A stretch of 64,000 bases of DNA from Sciurus carolinensis (taxonomy: Eukaryota > Chordata > Mammalia > Rodentia > Sciuridae), in assembly GCF_902686445.1 (NCBI RefSeq), contig NC_062217.1, forward strand, positions 88,221,758 through 88,285,757. The letters are read 5' to 3'. Below, one piece after another: positions 60,156 through 64,000 of this stretch. Position numbers and translations under genes: made by a program. Each line of letters begins with the position of its first letter. Position 1 is the first letter of the stretch. The notes beneath the pieces are model-generated. The model searched no databases and had not been told where the DNA came from. It saw only the letters and a list, made by a program, of their open reading frames with translations.

Positions 60156-62759
60156 TTTTTAAACTATACACAAAAGTGTCAGACAGGCACACACACACAA
60201 ACACACACAGACACCCACACACCCAGAGAAAGAGAACACCAGTTTAAATACCTATAAAATTCAAAAGAACATTTCAAAGCTAGATTATTAATATTAATTT
60301 TCTAGAAACTAGTTTAACTAAGACTATTCCTGTTCTCTTTTGGAGGTTATAGGCATAGTTAGCTTACTTTCCACGTGGAAAGGAATAACAGGTGAGGAAA
60401 GGAGGATGCTGTCCATTTGATCCCTTACTGAAATTTGTCTTCTCTTAATTGTTAGGTTTTTTGCTAGGCAATGAAGAAATTTCTATTTTAAGTCAAGTTA
60501 TAAGTTTGAATTATTCTGAGGACACAATTTATTTGATAATTTGAGAGTGGTTTGTGTCTTAAAGTAACCAGTGTAATAGGATTTATCTTAGCATGAACAT
60601 TAAACACATGTGTCTTACCAATTTTATCCAGGAAATAGAAAAACCTAGTGCTACTGGCCATAGTCAAATAGATGGAAGGAAGCCATAATATAGTCCAGGG
60701 TCATATTCCATAAGTTGAGCTGTTTAAATGTAAAAGTTACATATTTATTACTACATGATTAAGTCTATACCAACTTGACTAAAGCATAATACATTTAGTA
60801 TAATAGATTTATAAGAAATAATTTTATTTTTCTACTACTACTTGGCAAATCTCCTATATAAACCCCCTCTGCATTGACATTTTAAAAATAATTTTATTGC
60901 TAGATTTCATGTCAGTCACTTGAGATTATTCAAACCATGTCATTTCAGTTTTAAAATCCACTCTTGTTCATTTGTAAATCTCATTGAAAGCAGTTCTCTT
61001 CCTTCCTTCTATTTTAGGCTAAATAGAGCAGCGACTTTAGCAGCTTACAGTCTTAAGAGGGGATTGTAATGGGGGTAGGATAATTTCTTTTTCCTTGACC
61101 TATTCTCTTTCCTTCACTTTTCTTTGCTATTGCACAAGGAACGGAAAGATTGAAACAGGTATCTAAATAACTGGACTTGTTCCCCTGTATAAAAAGAACT
61201 AGTCAAACATATTGCATAATGACAAACTACTAGTGAGTTGTTTTGAGGACCCTATGGTTCCGACTTTCAGACCTCAAAGGCTCAATTTCTTTTCATCCTC
61301 CTGTTTTTCTCAGTCTATTCACTAAACATAAATATGATTCATAACATCAAAATTTTTTCTCAGTCAGATTCCCAGCATAGAGTAATGAAAAAACTAATGG
61401 ATTATTTACATACCTCTGTGCTGCATCAGTGTGCCAAAAAGTGATGGTGACTCATCCAGAGAATAATAATATCTGGAAACTGTTACTACTCCTAGTCCTG
61501 TAGAACAAGTTGAAGAAACAGAGTTAATGAATTTCAGTGAAAGTCAGAGTTGTGCAGGTGGAATTATCTAGTGGGGTCTTGGCTTTAGTCTTTGAAGAAA
61601 GGCTCCTGAATAGGAGATGAGGTTTAGGGACAGGATTACAGTTGCTGGCAAAGCAGGTATGGCAGACATTTCTCTCCTCCCACCTTCTTACACCCTACAA
61701 ATGCTTCTTTAGGGAGAATCCCATGTGAATACCAGGGTGTTAGAACCTGTACAAAGCAATACAATATATCCCAGAGCAAATTTAAAAATGAATCTGGAGC
61801 AGTGAACAGAGGCTACATAGCTCTTCATTTTTTGCACATACCATTTATTCACTCATTCACTGGGTAATTCTATTGTTCTTACTTTCATGTTTGCTCACAT
61901 ATTAAAAGAAGGTGGACCAAGTCCAGCTTCTTCAAATAATGTGCAATTGGCAATGAAGGAAATCTTTATTTAAGCCACATCAAAGAGCAACTGCACTTTC
62001 CCCCACCAATACAGTCTCTCTACTTCCTTCATCTCCACATTCATCAGAGGTCTCAGACACTTGGCAAGTTCACAGGTACAATGCTTAACAGAGAAGGACA
62101 CTGAAAAGTTTCTAAATTATCATCACAAATGATTATGCTCTCTTATGGGGTAGGAAGATCCCTGCCATTTCCTATCCAAAGTAGGGCATAATAGGAGGAA
62201 TAACCTTTCTTTAGGAATCAGTACACTCACAAATATTTGATTGACTTCAAGCACGTTACTTATATTAGCTGAGGGATAAAGGGGTGACATGAATGGTAGC
62301 ACATTTTTCTTTTCTCAACTGGGACTACTCAGTGAATACTGAAAAATTTTCACCCTTGAGGGTGATTCTCTCTGTTCAGAGTATGGGGAACTTAGCATCA
62401 TGTTTTTCATGTAAAATTTTTAGTCACCAGAGAAAGAAAACATTGTATAAAATGCAAAAGATCTATTTTGTATTACTTCAGTAGACATTTGATTAAAATC
62501 TACAGGCCAATATTCTCAAAATAAGAGGGCAGAGAAAAGAGAAACAGGTTGATGAACTTAGAGCTTTGGAGAGAATCGATCTTTTCCCAATATGTTGTAT
62601 TCTATATCATGTAACTCCCTTGCTGTTTGTGTAATCATATAATGTTAAGAGTTTGATTGCATTAGAAATACACTAAAATAAATAATTTTTGAGGGAGAAT
62701 TTTAGATAGGGAGTTAAAGTTTAAGTTTATAAAATTTCTGATTAATGTAGATCCTTCAT
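60156..62759. other. unassigned, no gene seen
   Basis: Contains an interrupted CA-rich run at 60,189-60,226. Otherwise no gene or repeat family I can name. Confidence 0.5.
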
Positions 62760-63015
62760 TCTTTTTTTCCCCCTTGGGATAAGTTCCATTTTATTGCAAT
62801 GTGTTTTTGTTTTTTATATATTGCTTGAACTTATTTTCTAATATTTTGTTGAGGATTTTTGTGTCTCAAAGAGTTTTATAGAATAATAGTTATTTCTTCT
62901 TTAAATGTTTGGTAGAGTCTTGAGTGAAGTAATCTGGGCCTGGATCATTTTCTGAGAAAATTTTAAGCTAAGATTTCAATTTTTTGAAAGGTTAGAGGAC
63001 AATTCATGTTCTCTA
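62760..63015 (-). mobile_element. old L1 ORF2 fragment
   Basis: The plus strand shows the reverse complement of the RT N-terminal region (ATATTTTGTTGAGGATTTTTG, TTTAAATGTTTGGTAGAGTC, TGGGCCTGGATCATTTTC). It is cut on the right by the next L1. Confidence 0.7.
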
Positions 63016-63019
63016 TTTC

Positions 63020-64000
63020 TTTTTTTTTAAATTTTTTAATTTTTTAATTTTTTTATTGTAAAAAAATGGGATACATGTTGTTTCTCTGTTTGTACATGGA
63101 GTAAAGCCATACCTTTTGTGTAATCATAAATTCACATAGGGTAATGTTGTTTGATTCATTCTGTTATTTTTTTCTTTCCCGTCCAACCCTCCCACCCCTC
63201 TTATCATTCTATACATTTCTTTCTTCCTGATTCTTGCCATACTCCCTATCCCTAAACCTAAACCTAATCCTAAATCTAACGCTAACCCCTCCCACCCCCC
63301 ATTTTATGTCATCATCTGCTTATCAGCGAAATCATTTGACCATTGGTTTTGTGAGACTGGCTTATCTCACTTAGCATGATATTCTCCAATGTCATCCATT
63401 TGCCTGCAAATGCCATAATTTTATCATTCTTTATGGCGGAGTAATATTCCATTGTATATATATACCACAGTTTCTTTATCCATTCATCAATTGAAGGACA
63501 TCTAGGTTGGTTCCACAATCAGGCTATGGTGAATTGAGCAGCAGTGAACATTGATGTTGCTGTATCTGTAGTATGCTGATTTTAAGTCCTCTGGGTAAGG
63601 GCAAAGAGTGGGATAGCTGGGTCAAATGGTGATTCCATTCCAATCTTTCTGAGGAATCTCCATACTGCTTTCCAGAGCAGCTGTAGTAATTTGCAACCCC
63701 ACCAGCAATGTATGAGTGTACCTTTTTCCCCACATCCTTGCCAACACCTATTTTTGCTTGTTTTCTTGATAATCGCCATTCTAATTGGGGTGAGATGTAA
63801 TCTTAGGGTAGTTTTGATTTGCATTTCTCTTATTATTAGAAATGTTGAAAATTTTTTCATATGTCTATTGATTGCTTGTAGATCTTCTTCAGTGAAGTAT
63901 AGGTTCATATCCTTAGCCCATTTGTTGATTGGATTATTTGTATTCTTGGTGTAGAGTTTTTTGAGTTCTTTATAGATTCTGGAAATTAGAACTCTATCTG
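63020..64000 (-). mobile_element. L1 3' end, running off the window
   Basis: T-rich tail at 63,020-63,058, then 3' UTR, then the ORF2 C-terminus. The frame at 63,582-63,908 has [18 protein letters not shown], the cysteine-rich C-terminal motif of L1 ORF2p, and 63,312-63,518 continues it (KLWYIYTMEYYSAIKND). At least one frameshift separates them. Confidence 0.9.
63244..63285 (+). repeat. degenerate telomere-like hexamers
   Basis: Seven consecutive hexamers, mostly one substitution from CCCTAA: CCCTAT, CCCTAA, ACCTAA, ACCTAA, TCCTAA, ATCTAA, CGCTAA, followed by CCCCTC. The run sits in the 3' UTR of the minus-strand L1, in the C-rich part that in the copy at 41,840-41,930 has no such periodicity. 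Confidence 0.75.

Overview
This is a rodent window, most likely from a squirrel (Sciuridae, ground-squirrel/marmot type). The evidence is the repeat content. There are ID-type (BC1/tRNA-Ala-like) SINEs, a B1+ID composite SINE, several MIRs, many LINE-1 copies that share one family-specific 3' UTR, and two IAP-like betaretroviral (class II) ERVs. I see no host protein-coding exon and no RNA gene that I can support. The window reads as an AT-rich gene desert that transposons have filled repeatedly. The species assignment is inference from repeats only.

Layout. 1-4.9 kb: mostly unassigned AT-rich DNA. 4.9-9.9 kb: a decayed, 5'-truncated, env-less IAP-like provirus on the minus strand (ERV1), with 3' LTR, PPT, a CTE-like RNA export element, pol, dUTPase-protease and the 3' half of gag. 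10.4-11.4 kb: an L1 tail with an inverted 5' part, then a minus-strand ID SINE. 11.4-23.9 kb: unassigned DNA with MIRs, ID and B1-ID SINEs, a MER5-like piece and an old L1 3' end. 23,889-33,387: a complete, fairly young provirus on the minus strand (ERV2). 34-49.7 kb: L1 upon L1, including a second inverted L1 and a nested L1 3' UTR with clear target-site duplications. 49.9-51.9 kb: MER5 and MIR. 52-60.2 kb: two minus-strand L1s with another nested insertion. 60.2-62.8 kb: unassigned. 62.8-64 kb: L1 running off the window edge.

ERV2 is the centrepiece. It has two 285-bp LTRs differing at 5 sites, a 6-bp target duplication (ATGTAC), a primer-binding site matching the 3' end of tRNA-Phe as in IAPs, a 548-codon gag with myristoylation signal, PPPY late motif, MHR and two zinc knuckles, dUTPase-protease-G-patch, pol in a third frame, and an uninterrupted 583-codon env. 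Slippery heptamers A_AAA_AAT and G_GGT_TTT lie at the gag-pro and pro-pol junctions. Pro and pol carry nonsense codons, and the integrase has Asn in place of its second catalytic Asp. Gag and Env remain open.

Two features stand out. First, between env and the 3' LTR lies a second, diverged Env transmembrane-subunit remnant, which suggests that the present env was acquired upstream of an older one. Second, both proviruses carry, just inside the 3' LTR, a two-fold symmetric RNA motif (GAYGGGTAA ... AACCTAARACAG, twice, around an apical hairpin). It looks like the constitutive transport element (CTE) of type D simian retroviruses, so these elements may export unspliced RNA through NXF1 without a Rev-like protein.
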